64,000 nt of DNA, taken from NCBI GenBank assembly GCA_965203435.1, contig CBDBCU010000002.1, positions 124,001 to 188,000 on the forward strand. Reading direction: 5' to 3'. Made by a program: the position numbers and the translations under genes. Shown piece by piece: positions 8,831 through 17,236 of this stretch. The stretch is from CBDBCU01 sp965203435 (GTDB taxonomy: Bacteria > Chloroflexota > Dehalococcoidia > Lucifugimonadales > UBA3495). The notes beneath the pieces were generated by a model that was not told the DNA's origin, made no database searches, and saw only the letters and a program-made list of their open reading frames with translations. Numbering within the stretch: the stretch's first letter is position 1; every line of letters begins with the position of its first letter.

Positions 8831-9994
8831 ATGAACCCGTTAAGCCCGGCGGCCCGCCAGCGCCTGGAGGCCCTGCAACAGGACTTCGAAGCGCTGCGGC
8901 CCTCCCAAATCGGCTATCCGGTCAACCAGGACTTCGACTATTCGGAGTTGCTGCCCTTTCTCAAGTATTGCGCCAACAATGTGGGCGATCCCTTCCACGA
9001 CAGCAACTTCCGCAGCAACAGCCACGCCATCGAGCGGGAAGTGGTCGCCACCTTTGCCCAACTGATGCGCCTGGATCCGGACCAAGCCTGGGGCTATGTG
9101 ACCTCCGGCGGCACCGAGGGCAATATGTACGGCCTCTATATGGGGCGGGAACTTTATCCCCAGGGCGTGGTCTATTTTTCCCAGGATGCCCACTACAGCA
9201 TCCTCAAAAACCTGCGGGTGCTGAATATGCGGAACATTATGATCCGCAGCCAGGACAATGGGGAAATCGACTACGATGACCTGTACGAAACCGTCCGCAT
9301 CAATCGGGATGTGCCGGTCATTTTCCTGGCGAACATCGGCACGACGATGAAAGGGGCGGTGGACAATCTGCACACCGTGCGGGATATTCTGGAGGATTTA
9401 GCCATCAGTCAATCCTACATCCACGCCGACGCCGCCCTCAGCGGGATGATTTTGCCCTTTGTGCCGGAGCCGCAGCCTTTCGGTTTTGACGCCGGGGTGG
9501 ACAGCATGGCGATCAGCGGCCACAAGCTGATCGGCTCGCCGCTGCCCTGCGGCGTGGCCCTGACCCGCAAGGATTATGTGGCCCGCATTGCCCGTTCCAT
9601 TGAGTATGTGGGGGTGATGGATACGACCCTGCCCGGCTCCCGCAATGCCTGGACGCCGCTGCTGCTGTGGTATGCCTGGCAGCGCTATGGCTTGGACGGT
9701 TTCCGGGCGATGGTGACGGAAATGCTGGCCGTGGCCGAGTATGCGGTGCAGCGCTTCCGGGACAGCGGCCGGGAGGCTTGGCGCAATAAAAACTCGGTGA
9801 CGGTGGTTTTCCCCCGGCCGCCGGTGGAGGCTTTCAACAAGTGGCAAATCGCGCCCTACGGCGACATTGCCCATCTGATTGCGATGCCCCATGTAACCCG
9901 GGCGATGGTGGATGAACTGGTGGACGACTGCCTGGCTCCCGGGGCAGAGGCCGGCCACGGCCAGGAACACCGCCACGGCCACGGGCATATCTAG
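8831..9994 (+). CDS. hdc: Histidine decarboxylase, PLP-dependent
   Basis: Group II decarboxylase converting histidine to histamine with pyridoxal phosphate. The N-terminal block GYPVNQDFDYSELL and NNVGDPF typifies this enzyme. The Schiff-base lysine is K232 (SGHKLIGSPLPCG), D200 (HADAA) pairs with the pyridine nitrogen, and H121 (DAHYS) stacks on the ring. Length 387 is normal. An AAGGAG site precedes ATG 8831. The last 15 residues are His/Gly-rich (HRHGHGHI), which is unusual and could bind metal. Related serine or aromatic decarboxylases are alternatives, but the N-terminal signature favours histidine. It is followed by an ACT-domain gene, perhaps an amino-acid sensor. Confidence 0.88.
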   Translation: MNPLSPAARQRLEALQQDFEALRPSQIGYPVNQDFDYSELLPFLKYCANNVGDPFHDSNFRSNSHAIEREVVATFAQLMRLDPDQAWGYVTSGGTEGNMYGLYMGRELYPQGVVYFSQDAHYSILKNLRVLNMRNIMIRSQDNGEIDYDDLYETVRINRDVPVIFLANIGTTMKGAVDNLHTVRDILEDLAISQSYIHADAALSGMILPFVPEPQPFGFDAGVDSMAISGHKLIGSPLPCGVALTRKDYVARIARSIEYVGVMDTTLPGSRNAWTPLLLWYAWQRYGLDGFRAMVTEMLAVAEYAVQRFRDSGREAWRNKNSVTVVFPRPPVEAFNKWQIAPYGDIAHLIAMPHVTRAMVDELVDDCLAPGAEAGHGQEHRHGHGHI

Positions 9995-10028
9995 GCAAGG
10001 GGGCAAACCGCAGGAGGTTTATCAAGGG

Positions 10029-10433
10029 ATGGAACGAATTGTAGTTATGGTGCGGAACGAGGTGGGCGTACTGGCCGAAATAACCCGGGTGCTGGCGGCG
10101 GCCGACATCAACCTGTCCGGCGTCAACACCGAAATCAACGGCGAGCACGGGGCGGTCATCCTCAGCACCGACAACGCCGACACCAATCACGCCCTGGAAG
10201 TGCTGACCGATGCCGGCTTTACGGCGGTGGCTGACGATGCCCTGATTATCCGCCTGAAAGATGAACCGGGGGCCTTGGCCAAGGTAGCCGCCCGGTTCGG
10301 CGCGGCCGGCATCAACATCCAGAGTCTGCACATCCTCGACCGGCTGGAGGACTACGCCCTGGTCGCCCTGGCCACGGCCCCGGAGGAACGGGAAAGGGCC
10401 GCCGCCCTGCTGGACGCCGATTCCATTATGTAG
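10029..10433 (+). CDS. Tandem ACT-domain protein
   Basis: A 134-residue protein made of two ACT domains, small regulatory folds that bind amino acids at dimer interfaces. Domain 1 is about residues 1-68 (VRNEVGVLAEITRVLAAADINL), domain 2 about 69-134 (LKDEPGALAKVAARFGAAGINIQ). Both show the glycine-turn motif followed by the long helix. ATG 10029 has AGGAGG about 11 nt upstream. It follows hdc by 34 nt, so the two are probably cotranscribed; sensing histidine or another amino acid for that pathway is an inference. Confidence 0.85.
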   Translation: MERIVVMVRNEVGVLAEITRVLAAADINLSGVNTEINGEHGAVILSTDNADTNHALEVLTDAGFTAVADDALIIRLKDEPGALAKVAARFGAAGINIQSLHILDRLEDYALVALATAPEERERAAALLDADSIM

Positions 10434-10501
10434 GGGGGAATGGGGGGACTCTTTTTACCGTCCTTCCTCCCTTTCTACCGCTATTCCCGCCCCTTTCTAC
10501 T

Positions 10502-10570
10502 ACCGTCCTTCCCGTGTAAGCGGGAATCCCGAGGTTGCTTGCCGAGGATGCGGCGGCCGGGAAGGACGGT
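10502..10570. repeat. Short R1-type palindromic element
   Basis: ACCGTCCTTCCC arm at the left and GGGAAGGACGGT at the right, but only 69 bp long; the core is shorter and the right arm lacks the inner hairpin. It looks like an internally deleted R1 copy. Confidence 0.7.
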
Positions 10571-10597
10571 AGAGCGGCGGGAATGGCCGCCGCCCGC

Positions 10598-11146
10598 CTA
10601 ATCCAAATCCTCCGGCAATTCCGCATCCTCCGGCGGCGGGGGCGGATAGTCTATTTCCCACCGCGCCGCAATTTCCGCATCGGTCAGGCGCAGGCGGGAC
10701 AGCATCCGTTCCTGCTCCGGATCCGGGATGAAGTCGGGATTCGGCGCCCGTTCCAGCAACTCGGTAAAAGTTGCCAGCAGGCCGGTTATTCGCTCCAGCC
10801 GCACCCGCACTTCATCATCGTACATCAAGTCCTCGCAAATGTTCCTGTGTAGCTGGTCGGCAAAGGACTGCATAATCGTCAAGTCCGGCAAGTCGTACTC
10901 GATGGACAGCAGGTACACAATCCGCCGGCGGTGGTTGTGGGAATCGCTCCGCCAGTAGCGGGATTCGGCCACGGCTTTAACCCCGTGGGCTACGGCGCCG
11001 GAGGCTTTGTCGCAGGCTTGCACCCGGTCGCCGCGCTTTTCCAGTTCGTAGCGGGCCTGGCGGATCAGCCGCCGGCTGGTTTTGCGGTGATGTTCCACGC
11101 CGGGCAGGGCCGGGCTGCCGGCGTTGCTATCCGGGTTAATCGTCAT
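10598..11146 (-). CDS. PaREP1/HEPN-like protein
   Basis: A 182-residue, mainly helical protein. The segment QACDKASGAVAHGVKAVAE followed by SRYWRSDSHNHRRR resembles PaREP1-type members of the HEPN superfamily, which bind nucleotides or act as RNases. It is a distant relative of the five tandem genes at 20.5-23.6 kb (same QAxxKAxGAxAxxxKAxAE core), but unlike them it has a long Pro-rich acidic tail. It is last in the minus-strand run behind the ATP-grasp and alpha-E genes, 42 nt after the latter. A canonical RX4-6H catalytic motif is not clear. Function is not known. Confidence 0.6.
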   Translation of the reverse strand: MTINPDSNAGSPALPGVEHHRKTSRRLIRQARYELEKRGDRVQACDKASGAVAHGVKAVAESRYWRSDSHNHRRRIVYLLSIEYDLPDLTIMQSFADQLHRNICEDLMYDDEVRVRLERITGLLATFTELLERAPNPDFIPDPEQERMLSRLRLTDAEIAARWEIDYPPPPPEDAELPEDLD

Positions 11147-11188
11147 GGTTTGCCATTCCTCCGGTTTGCGGTTGCACCGGGCTTTTCT

Positions 11189-12175
11189 TTACCGGGCCGG
11201 GGCCGTTTCTACCGGGTAGTCGAAATAGGCGGCGGCAATCAGGGTGTGCAGTTCCCGGCAGAAACCGCTGACCTGCTGCAAAAACTCGGCGCTGTCCTCC
11301 CGGTCGGGCCAATCGTAGCTGATCAGGGCGGCGGCGCGGCCGGCCAGGCGCTGGGCGGCGGCGCTGGAGCGGGCATCCGGCCCCGGCCCCAGGGTCGTCA
11401 ATTCGGCGGCGGTCAGTTCCACCGACCGGCCCAGGGAAGTGGGCAACAGGGAATCGGCGACCAGCAAATCCAGGGCCGGCCCCGGCTCCACGGCTACGCT
11501 GTAGCGGCGATTGTACGCCTCTAACGCGTGGCAGGCCCGCAGCAGGCTGGTCCAGTCGGCATCGGCATCCTCCGGAGTGGTGGCGGCGTCGGCCAGCTGA
11601 TTCAGCAGCAGGGCGCAAGTCAGCTGCGCCCGCTCCAGAGAGCGGCCCAGCTGCATAAAACTCCAGCCCTCATCCCGGTACATGGTCGAGGCGGCGACGC
11701 CGGTAAAGGTGTTGATTTCGGCGGCCGTTTCGGCGTAGAAACTTTCCGGGGAGGCGGACCAGATTTCCAGCAGGTCGAGGCGCTGCAAACGCAGATAGGC
11801 CAGGTTCAGCCGCGTCCACATCTCGGCGCTGATGCAGTGGCGCATCTGGCGGGCGTTCTCCCGGCCGGCCTGAAAGCAGCTCCACACCGAGTCCGGATTG
11901 GCCCGCTCGAAGGTCAGGTCGTCGGCCAGGGTATAGGCATCGGCCAGGGTGAACTCGTTAGCCAGGGCGTAGTCGTCGGCCACGCCCAGCCCCAATCCGG
12001 AGGCCGGCGGCTCCCGGTAGATGCTGTTGTAGATGCGGTGCCAACCGAAGTAAATTTCGCGGATGGGGCGGTCGACCAGGGCCTGGGCCTGCAACTCGAG
12101 GAGGACGCAGAGGCGCTGCGCCCGCTCCAGGTAGCGGCCCATCCAATAGAGGCCCTGCGCGCTGCGGGAAAGCAT
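11189..12175 (-). CDS. Alpha-E domain protein (DUF403)
   Basis: A helical protein of 328 residues with the N-terminal signature MLSRSAQGLYWMGRYLERAQ that defines the alpha-E family, and a second YLRLQRLDLLEIW helix block. Such proteins are nearly always encoded next to a circularly permuted ATP-grasp protein, and the pair is thought to make or modify a peptide; the substrate is unknown. Here the partner ends 6 nt upstream. An internal stretch (ADDYALANEFTLADAYTLAD, residues about 66-85) is a short tandem repeat not usual for the family. Confidence 0.88.
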   Translation of the reverse strand: MLSRSAQGLYWMGRYLERAQRLCVLLELQAQALVDRPIREIYFGWHRIYNSIYREPPASGLGLGVADDYALANEFTLADAYTLADDLTFERANPDSVWSCFQAGRENARQMRHCISAEMWTRLNLAYLRLQRLDLLEIWSASPESFYAETAAEINTFTGVAASTMYRDEGWSFMQLGRSLERAQLTCALLLNQLADAATTPEDADADWTSLLRACHALEAYNRRYSVAVEPGPALDLLVADSLLPTSLGRSVELTAAELTTLGPGPDARSSAAAQRLAGRAAALISYDWPDREDSAEFLQQVSGFCRELHTLIAAAYFDYPVETAPAR

Positions 12176-12181
12176 AATGTT

Positions 12182-13615
12182 TTAATCCTCCAGCACCCAG
12201 AAATCTTTGCCGCCGCCGCCCTGGCTGGAATTGACCACCAGGCTGCCGCGGCGCAGGGCAACCCGGCAGAAAGCCCCCGGCACGATGCGGGTGCGCTGCC
12301 CGTGCAGGATGAAGGGGCGCAAGTCCACATGGCGCGGCTCGAACTGGCTTTCCACCAGGCAGGGAGCCCGGGACAGGGCCAAAGTCGGCTGGGCGATAAA
12401 GTTGGCCGGGTCGGCCCGGATCTCCCGGGCGTAATCCTCCCGTTCCTCCGGCGTGGAATGGGGGCCAATCAGCATACCATAGCCGCCGGAGCCGCCCACC
12501 TGCTTGACCACCAGTTGCTCCAGGTTGTCCAGGGTATATTCCAAGTCGGCCGGCCGGCGGCAGAGGTAAGTCTCCACATTCGCCAGCAGCGGCTCCTCGG
12601 CCAGATAGTAGCGCACCAAGTCCGGCACATAGGCATAGACGCTTTTGTCGTCGGCCACGCCAGTGCCGGGGGCGTTGACCAGGGTAACATTGCCCAGCTT
12701 GCAGGCGCGGATCAGGCCGGGAACGCCCAGCATCGAATCGGGCCGAAAGACCTCCGGGTCGATAAAGTCATCATCCACCCGGCGATAGACCACATCCACC
12801 CGGCGCAGGCCGGTGGTGGTCCGCATATAGAGAAAGTCATCCTTGACCAGCAAATCCTGCCCTTCGACCAGTTCCGCGCCCAGTTCGTGGGCCAGAAACA
12901 TATGCTCGTAGAAGGCGGAATTAAAGACGCCGGGGGTCAGCAGGGCAATGGAGGGTTCCGGGTTGGCCCGGGGGGCCATTTCCCGCAAAGTGTCCAGCAA
13001 AGCCCGGCCGTAATGATCCACTTCCCGCACTCGGGAACTGCGGTAAAGGCGGCGCAGGCTGCCCTTGGCCGCCTTGCGGTTCGCCAGCATATAAGAGACG
13101 CCGGAAGGCACCCGCAGGTTATCCTCCAGCACATGAAAGCCGTCGTTGGTGCGAATCAGGTCGGTGCCGCAGATGCCGACCCAAGTGCCGTGGGGAGCGG
13201 TGAAGTCCCGCATTTCCCAGCGGTATTGGGGGCAGTCGAGGACTACATCCTCGGGAATGACCCCGTCGGCAATGCAGCGGCCGGCGCTGTAAATGTCGGC
13301 CAGAAAGCGGTTCAGGGCTTTCAGGCGCTGGGTCAGGCCGGCGTCCAGCTGTTCCCACTCGCTGGCGGCCATCAGCCGGGGCAGGCAGTCGATGGGAATG
13401 ATGCGCTCGCTGGCCTCGGCGTCCCCGTACACCGTAAAGGTGATGCCCTCGTTGGAAAAGGAGCGGGTAACGCGTTCCTGAATGCTGCCCAAGTCGGCGG
13501 CGGTCAGCTGGGACAGGGTATCGTAGAGCGGCCGGCAGTGGTCCCGGGGGGCGCCGTCGGCCCGAAACATCTCGTCGTAAAAGACCGGGTTATGCTGATA
13601 CTGGTCAAAATCCAT
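12182..13615 (-). CDS. Circularly permuted type 2 ATP-grasp protein
   Basis: A 477-residue ATP-dependent ligase-like protein (former DUF404/DUF407). Conserved blocks include NEGITFTVYGD, RIIPIDCLPR, FLADIYS, VLEDNLRVPSGVSYML, LLTPGVFNSAFYEHMFLA, VVKQVGGSGGYGML and the C-terminal VNSSQGGGGKDFWVLED. These proteins work with alpha-E proteins, and the alpha-E gene follows directly. By analogy with glutathionylspermidine synthases the reaction is probably ATP-dependent peptide-bond formation. It is first in the operon; the start ATG 13615 faces a divergent coiled-coil gene across 190 nt. Confidence 0.9.
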   Translation of the reverse strand: MDFDQYQHNPVFYDEMFRADGAPRDHCRPLYDTLSQLTAADLGSIQERVTRSFSNEGITFTVYGDAEASERIIPIDCLPRLMAASEWEQLDAGLTQRLKALNRFLADIYSAGRCIADGVIPEDVVLDCPQYRWEMRDFTAPHGTWVGICGTDLIRTNDGFHVLEDNLRVPSGVSYMLANRKAAKGSLRRLYRSSRVREVDHYGRALLDTLREMAPRANPEPSIALLTPGVFNSAFYEHMFLAHELGAELVEGQDLLVKDDFLYMRTTTGLRRVDVVYRRVDDDFIDPEVFRPDSMLGVPGLIRACKLGNVTLVNAPGTGVADDKSVYAYVPDLVRYYLAEEPLLANVETYLCRRPADLEYTLDNLEQLVVKQVGGSGGYGMLIGPHSTPEEREDYAREIRADPANFIAQPTLALSRAPCLVESQFEPRHVDLRPFILHGQRTRIVPGAFCRVALRRGSLVVNSSQGGGGKDFWVLED

Positions 13616-13741
13616 AGCAAGCCATCCCCTGGCGCAAGGTGTGCGGAATATAGTATCACACTAAGTCAAGGGCGGCTACCCCCCGGCGGCGGTATTTTTT
13701 CGAGGCAAGGGCGGATAATTGGCGGCGGCGGAACGAAAACC

Positions 13742-13771
13742 TTGACAGCGGCCGCCCTTTTAACCTATCCT
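13742..13771 (+). promoter_or_regulatory. Sigma-70 promoter of the coiled-coil gene
   Basis: TTGACA (13742-13747), an 18-nt spacer and TATCCT (13766-13771), 37 nt before the start. Confidence 0.65.
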
Positions 13772-13807
13772 GATGGCGGCAACCCGCCGCTGAGGAGTCT
13801 CCTACCG

Positions 13808-14752
13808 ATGACGATGCCGGAAACGGAACCGCGCCCCTTGACTTTGGAATACCTGGAGGGCCAGGTTGAAACCTTGACCGGGCAAGTGCGGCAAGTGGTC
13901 GTACAGCTGCAAACCCTGGCCGGCCGGGAGGAAAACCTGGCCGGGCCGGTAGCGCAGTTGGAAAGCCGGGTCGAGGAATTGACCGATCGGATGCAGCGGC
14001 TGCTGGCGCAGTTTGAGCGCTTTGCCGCTCAAGAGCAGCAGCGGGATGACCGCGCCGCCAGCCTGGAAAGCCGGATTGCGGAATTGGCCGGCCAAACCCA
14101 GCAGCTGGACGGCCAGACTCAGCAACTAGCCGGTCAGACCCAGAATCTGGCCGACCGCCTCGCCAATCTGGAAAGCCGGGTGGAGGAATTGGCCGGAGAG
14201 ATCAAGCAGCTGGCCGGTCAGATGCAGGATTTGCTCAGCCGGGTGGAACGGCTGGATGGCCGGGTCGAGGATTTGTCCGGGCAAGTGCAGCGCATGGGCG
14301 GCCGGATCGAGAATCTGACCGAGCAAGTGTATCGCTTTATCGGACGGATTGAAGGTCTGGAGCGCAACATTCAGCTGTTGTCGGAGGGTCAGCAGAGCAT
14401 CCGGCAGGAAATGCGGGAGGGCCAACAGGGCATCCGCAAAGAAATGCAGGAGGGACAGGAGGGCATCCGGGAGGAAATGCGGGACATCCGCAAAGAAATG
14501 CGGGAGGGTCAACAGGAAATCCGCAAAGAAATGCAGGACATCCGGCAGGAAATGCGGGAGGGTCAGCAGGGCATCCGCAAAGAAATGCAGGAAGATCAGC
14601 AGGGCATCCGGGAGGAAATGCGGGACATCCGGCAGGAAATCCGGGATGGCCGCAACAATCAGCGCCATTTGATAATCGCCACTTGGACCATTGGCGGCGG
14701 CATTATCATCGCCCTAGCCGCACTGATTGCCCAAGGCGGCCTGAGTCCCTGA
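13808..14752 (+). CDS. Tail-anchored coiled-coil protein with internal repeats
   Basis: A 314-residue protein predicted to be coiled coil almost throughout, ending in one membrane helix (about 292-309, ATWTIGGGIIIALAALIAQ). The first 200 residues repeat Q/L-rich units such as SRVEEL, AGQTQ. Residues about 200-285 are a charged array of 11- and 7-residue units (EGQQGIRKEMQ, DIRQEM) that vary in number and order. No enzymatic motif is visible. The layout resembles membrane-anchored scaffold or DUF1640-like proteins; I do not assign a function. Start ATG 13808 has GAGGAG 10 nt upstream. The open frame continues far upstream antisense to the ATP-grasp operon, but that part is not coding. Confidence 0.75.
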   Translation: MTMPETEPRPLTLEYLEGQVETLTGQVRQVVVQLQTLAGREENLAGPVAQLESRVEELTDRMQRLLAQFERFAAQEQQRDDRAASLESRIAELAGQTQQLDGQTQQLAGQTQNLADRLANLESRVEELAGEIKQLAGQMQDLLSRVERLDGRVEDLSGQVQRMGGRIENLTEQVYRFIGRIEGLERNIQLLSEGQQSIRQEMREGQQGIRKEMQEGQEGIREEMRDIRKEMREGQQEIRKEMQDIRQEMREGQQGIRKEMQEDQQGIREEMRDIRQEIRDGRNNQRHLIIATWTIGGGIIIALAALIAQGGLSP

Positions 14753-14804
14753 AACCGGCAGGCCCGGCTAGACCGGGGGCGGCCCGGCCGGCGGCCCTAT
14801 CCCT

Positions 14805-14905
14805 ACCGTCATTCCCGCGTAAGCGGGAATCCCGCGGCGGCTTGCCGGGGATGCGGTATCATAAGGCAGTACCGTCGGGATTCCCGCTTACGCGGGAATG
14901 ACGGT
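14805..14905. repeat. 101-bp palindromic element (family R1)
   Basis: Complete copy, first of two in tandem. Core type B (CTTGCCGGGGATGCGG, CATAAGGCAGTACCGT). Confidence 0.85.
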
Positions 14906-14929
14906 TAAAGAGGCCGCAACCGTTCCGCT

Positions 14930-15032
14930 ACCGTCATTCCCGCGTAAGCGGGAATCCCGGCGGCGACTTGCCGAGGGTGCGGCATCATAAGGCATTACCT
15001 TTCGGGATTCCCGCTTACGCGGGAATGACGGT
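14930..15032. repeat. Palindromic element R1, second tandem copy
   Basis: Complete copy 24 nt after the previous one, core type B. The 369-bp gap between the coiled-coil gene and the dioxygenase holds only these elements. Confidence 0.85.
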
Positions 15033-15121
15033 AAAAGTCGGGAAGGACGGCAAGGGAGCGGCGGGAACAACGGTAGGGGCGGACAAGACGGTTATAGGGG
15101 AATTGCAAAGGAGGTTTTGTT

Positions 15122-16162
15122 ATGGCTGAGATTTTGGGCGTGGGGGCTACCCACTATCCGCCGGGGCTGGTGCCGGACGAATATAAGCCCTGGCCCTTGA
15201 CCCGGATGCTCAAGACCGACCGGATCCCGGCGGCGATGAAAGATCCGGCTAACTGGCCGGCGGAAATGCAAGCCGAATGGGGCGCGGACGAGGGCATCAC
15301 GGCCCATAAGGCGCACCGGGCCCGCATTTTCGCCGCTTTCCGCCAAATCCGGGCCGAAATTGACGCCTTTAACCCGGACTTCATCCTGCTCTGGGGCGAT
15401 GACCAGTACGAAAACTTCCGGGAGGACATCATCCCGCCCTTCTGCGTACTGGCTTATGACCAGATTGCCTTTCAGCCCTATCATCGCCTCGGCGACCGGC
15501 CCAACATCTGGGGCGAGGCTAAAGATGCCACTTTCCGCGTTCCGGGCCATCAGGCGGCCGGGCGCTATCTGACCCGCGCCCTGATTGACCAGGGGGTGGA
15601 TATGGCCTATGCCTATAAACCGCTGCACGAAAAGGCCGGCCTGGGCCACGCCTTTGCCAATACCCTGCTCTTTCTGGATCTGGATCGCCAGGGGTTTGAC
15701 TATCCGGTGCTGCCGGTGGCGGTGAACTGCTATGGCAGCAATGTGGTGCGGATGCGCGGCGGGGCGGAAGTGTTTGCCGAGGAATTGGATCCGCCCTCGC
15801 CGACGCCGCGGCGCTGCTTCGAGGTGGGCCAAGCCACGGCCCGGGCGTTGCAGGACAGCCCCTGGCGGGTGGTGCTGATGGCCTCCTCCAGTTGGTCGCA
15901 TGCCTTTTTGACCGCAAAGAATCACTGGGTTTATCCCGATTTGGCCGCCGACCGGGTGTTGCTGGATGCTTTGCGGGAGGGCCGCTATGAAACCTGGCGG
16001 GACTGGCCGTTGCAGCAGGTCGAGGAATCGGGGCAGCAGGAGACGCTGAACTGGCAGTGCCTGGTGGGGGCCATGGCCGAACTGAACCGCCAAGCCGACA
16101 TCCTGGAGTGGGCCGAAACCTGGAGTTTCAACGCCCCAAAATGCCTGGCGGTGTTTCGGTAA
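15122..16162 (+). CDS. Class III extradiol ring-cleavage dioxygenase (LigB-like)
   Basis: Non-haem Fe(II) enzyme of the LigB superfamily that opens catechol-type rings between a hydroxylated and an adjacent carbon. H11 (GATHYPPG) and H260 (SSSWSHAF) are the expected metal and catalytic histidines; LLWGDDQYENF (89-99) is the conserved strand before the active site. The 346-residue length is longer than LigB (about 300), as in 'extradiol dioxygenase subunit B-like' proteins. AAGGAGG precedes ATG 15122. No ferredoxin or hydrolase gene of a degradation pathway is adjacent, so the substrate is open. The AmmeMemoRadiSam MEMO1 fold is related but lacks this histidine set. Confidence 0.82.
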   Translation: MAEILGVGATHYPPGLVPDEYKPWPLTRMLKTDRIPAAMKDPANWPAEMQAEWGADEGITAHKAHRARIFAAFRQIRAEIDAFNPDFILLWGDDQYENFREDIIPPFCVLAYDQIAFQPYHRLGDRPNIWGEAKDATFRVPGHQAAGRYLTRALIDQGVDMAYAYKPLHEKAGLGHAFANTLLFLDLDRQGFDYPVLPVAVNCYGSNVVRMRGGAEVFAEELDPPSPTPRRCFEVGQATARALQDSPWRVVLMASSSWSHAFLTAKNHWVYPDLAADRVLLDALREGRYETWRDWPLQQVEESGQQETLNWQCLVGAMAELNRQADILEWAETWSFNAPKCLAVFR

Positions 16163-16163
16163 A

Positions 16164-16244
16164 GGGGGGCTGATTGGGGGGCGGCCGGGCGGGTGGGGGA
16201 CTGTAGCACCCGCCCGGCCCGGCCGCCCTAATCAGCCGCCCCCC
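16164..16244. terminator. Long GC hairpin between convergent genes
   Basis: GGGGGGCTGATT..GGGCGGGTG pairs with CACCCGCCC..AATCAGCCGCCCCCC (about 30-nt imperfect arms). It could end both the dioxygenase and the facing SDR transcript. Confidence 0.65.
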
Positions 16245-16310
16245 TCCCTGTCCTTCCCGCAAGCCAGGGGTTTCAATAAACAGCGGGAGCCGGCCTTGGT
16301 TCCCGCCGGC

Positions 16311-17129
16311 CTATTGCAGATGGGGAAACATTGCCAGCGGCGTGGCGGCCAGCAGGCCGGCGTCAATGGGCAGCACGGCCCCGGAAATCCAGCGGGCCTC
16401 GTCGCTGGCCAGAAAAACATTAGCCCAGGCAATATCCCAAGCATTGCCCTCGGTGCCCAGCGGCCCGGCCCGGCGGCGCAAATCCCGCATCTCCTCGGAC
16501 ATCCGCCCAGCCACCATCGGCGTGTAAAGATGGCCGGGAGCCAGGCAGTTGACCCGGATATTATCCCGCCCCAGATGCACCGCCATATTCGCGGTCAAGC
16601 CGATGACGCCGCTTTTCGAGGCGGCGTAGGGGATGCTGGCCCCAAAGCTGCCGGCCCGCAAGCCCACGATGGAGGATACATTGATGATGGAGCCGCCGCC
16701 GCTGGCAATCATCTTGGGAACGGCGTACTTGGTGGTCAGCATCATGCTTTTCAGGTTGACCTCCAGCACCTGATCCCACACCGCCTCGTCCACTTCGGTG
16801 GGCGTCCCAGGGCCGCTGATGCCCACATTGTTAAAGAGGATATGCAGGGCGCCGAAGTGCGTCACGGCCGCGGCGGCCATCCCTTCGCAGTCGGCGGCCC
16901 GGGTAACATCCCCTTGAAACACCGCCGCCACGCCGCCCTCGGCCTCAATTTCAGCCAGAGTTTCGGCGGCGGCGTCCCCTTCCCGATCCACCAGCAGGAC
17001 TTTAGCCCCTTCGCGGGCAAAGAGAATGGCGGTGGCTTTGCCGGTGCCAACCCCCGGCCCGCTGGAGCCGGCCCCGGTAACGATGGCAACCTTATTTTCC
17101 AAACGCAGCCGTCCCGGCGGCAGTTGCAT
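16311..17129 (-). CDS. Short-chain dehydrogenase/reductase (SDR)
   Basis: NAD(P)(H)-dependent oxidoreductase of the classical SDR type, 272 residues. The dinucleotide site is TGAGSSGPGVGTG (18-30), a longer glycine loop than the usual TGxxxGxG. NNVG lies at 100-103, and the catalytic triad is complete: S152/S153 (NVSS), Y168 and K172 (YAASK). D48 after beta-2 (LLVDRE) suggests NAD(H). Substrate not predictable; family members reduce oxoacyl groups or oxidise alcohols. It faces the dioxygenase across a bidirectional hairpin and has no operon partner. Confidence 0.88.
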   Translation of the reverse strand: MQLPPGRLRLENKVAIVTGAGSSGPGVGTGKATAILFAREGAKVLLVDREGDAAAETLAEIEAEGGVAAVFQGDVTRAADCEGMAAAAVTHFGALHILFNNVGISGPGTPTEVDEAVWDQVLEVNLKSMMLTTKYAVPKMIASGGGSIINVSSIVGLRAGSFGASIPYAASKSGVIGLTANMAVHLGRDNIRVNCLAPGHLYTPMVAGRMSEEMRDLRRRAGPLGTEGNAWDIAWANVFLASDEARWISGAVLPIDAGLLAATPLAMFPHLQ

Positions 17130-17236
17130 AGCGTAGCCTCCTTTTTTGCCTTTTGCGGTTCAGGATTTTCCCCAATCCCTTTGGCTTGCGGCCTATTCGG
17201 CCGGCGACAGATTAGGGATGATTCTACTTCCCCCCG

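Noticed and set aside
11528..13807. A very long open frame on the plus strand running into the coiled-coil gene
   Set aside because: It is antisense to two clear genes (alpha-E and ATP-grasp); its composition is that of a GC-rich shadow. Only the part from ATG 13808, with promoter and Shine-Dalgarno, is coding.
7419..15032. R1 repeats as a possible CRISPR array
   Set aside because: Copies are palindromic, dispersed over 54 kb and not separated by regular unique spacers; no cas gene is present.
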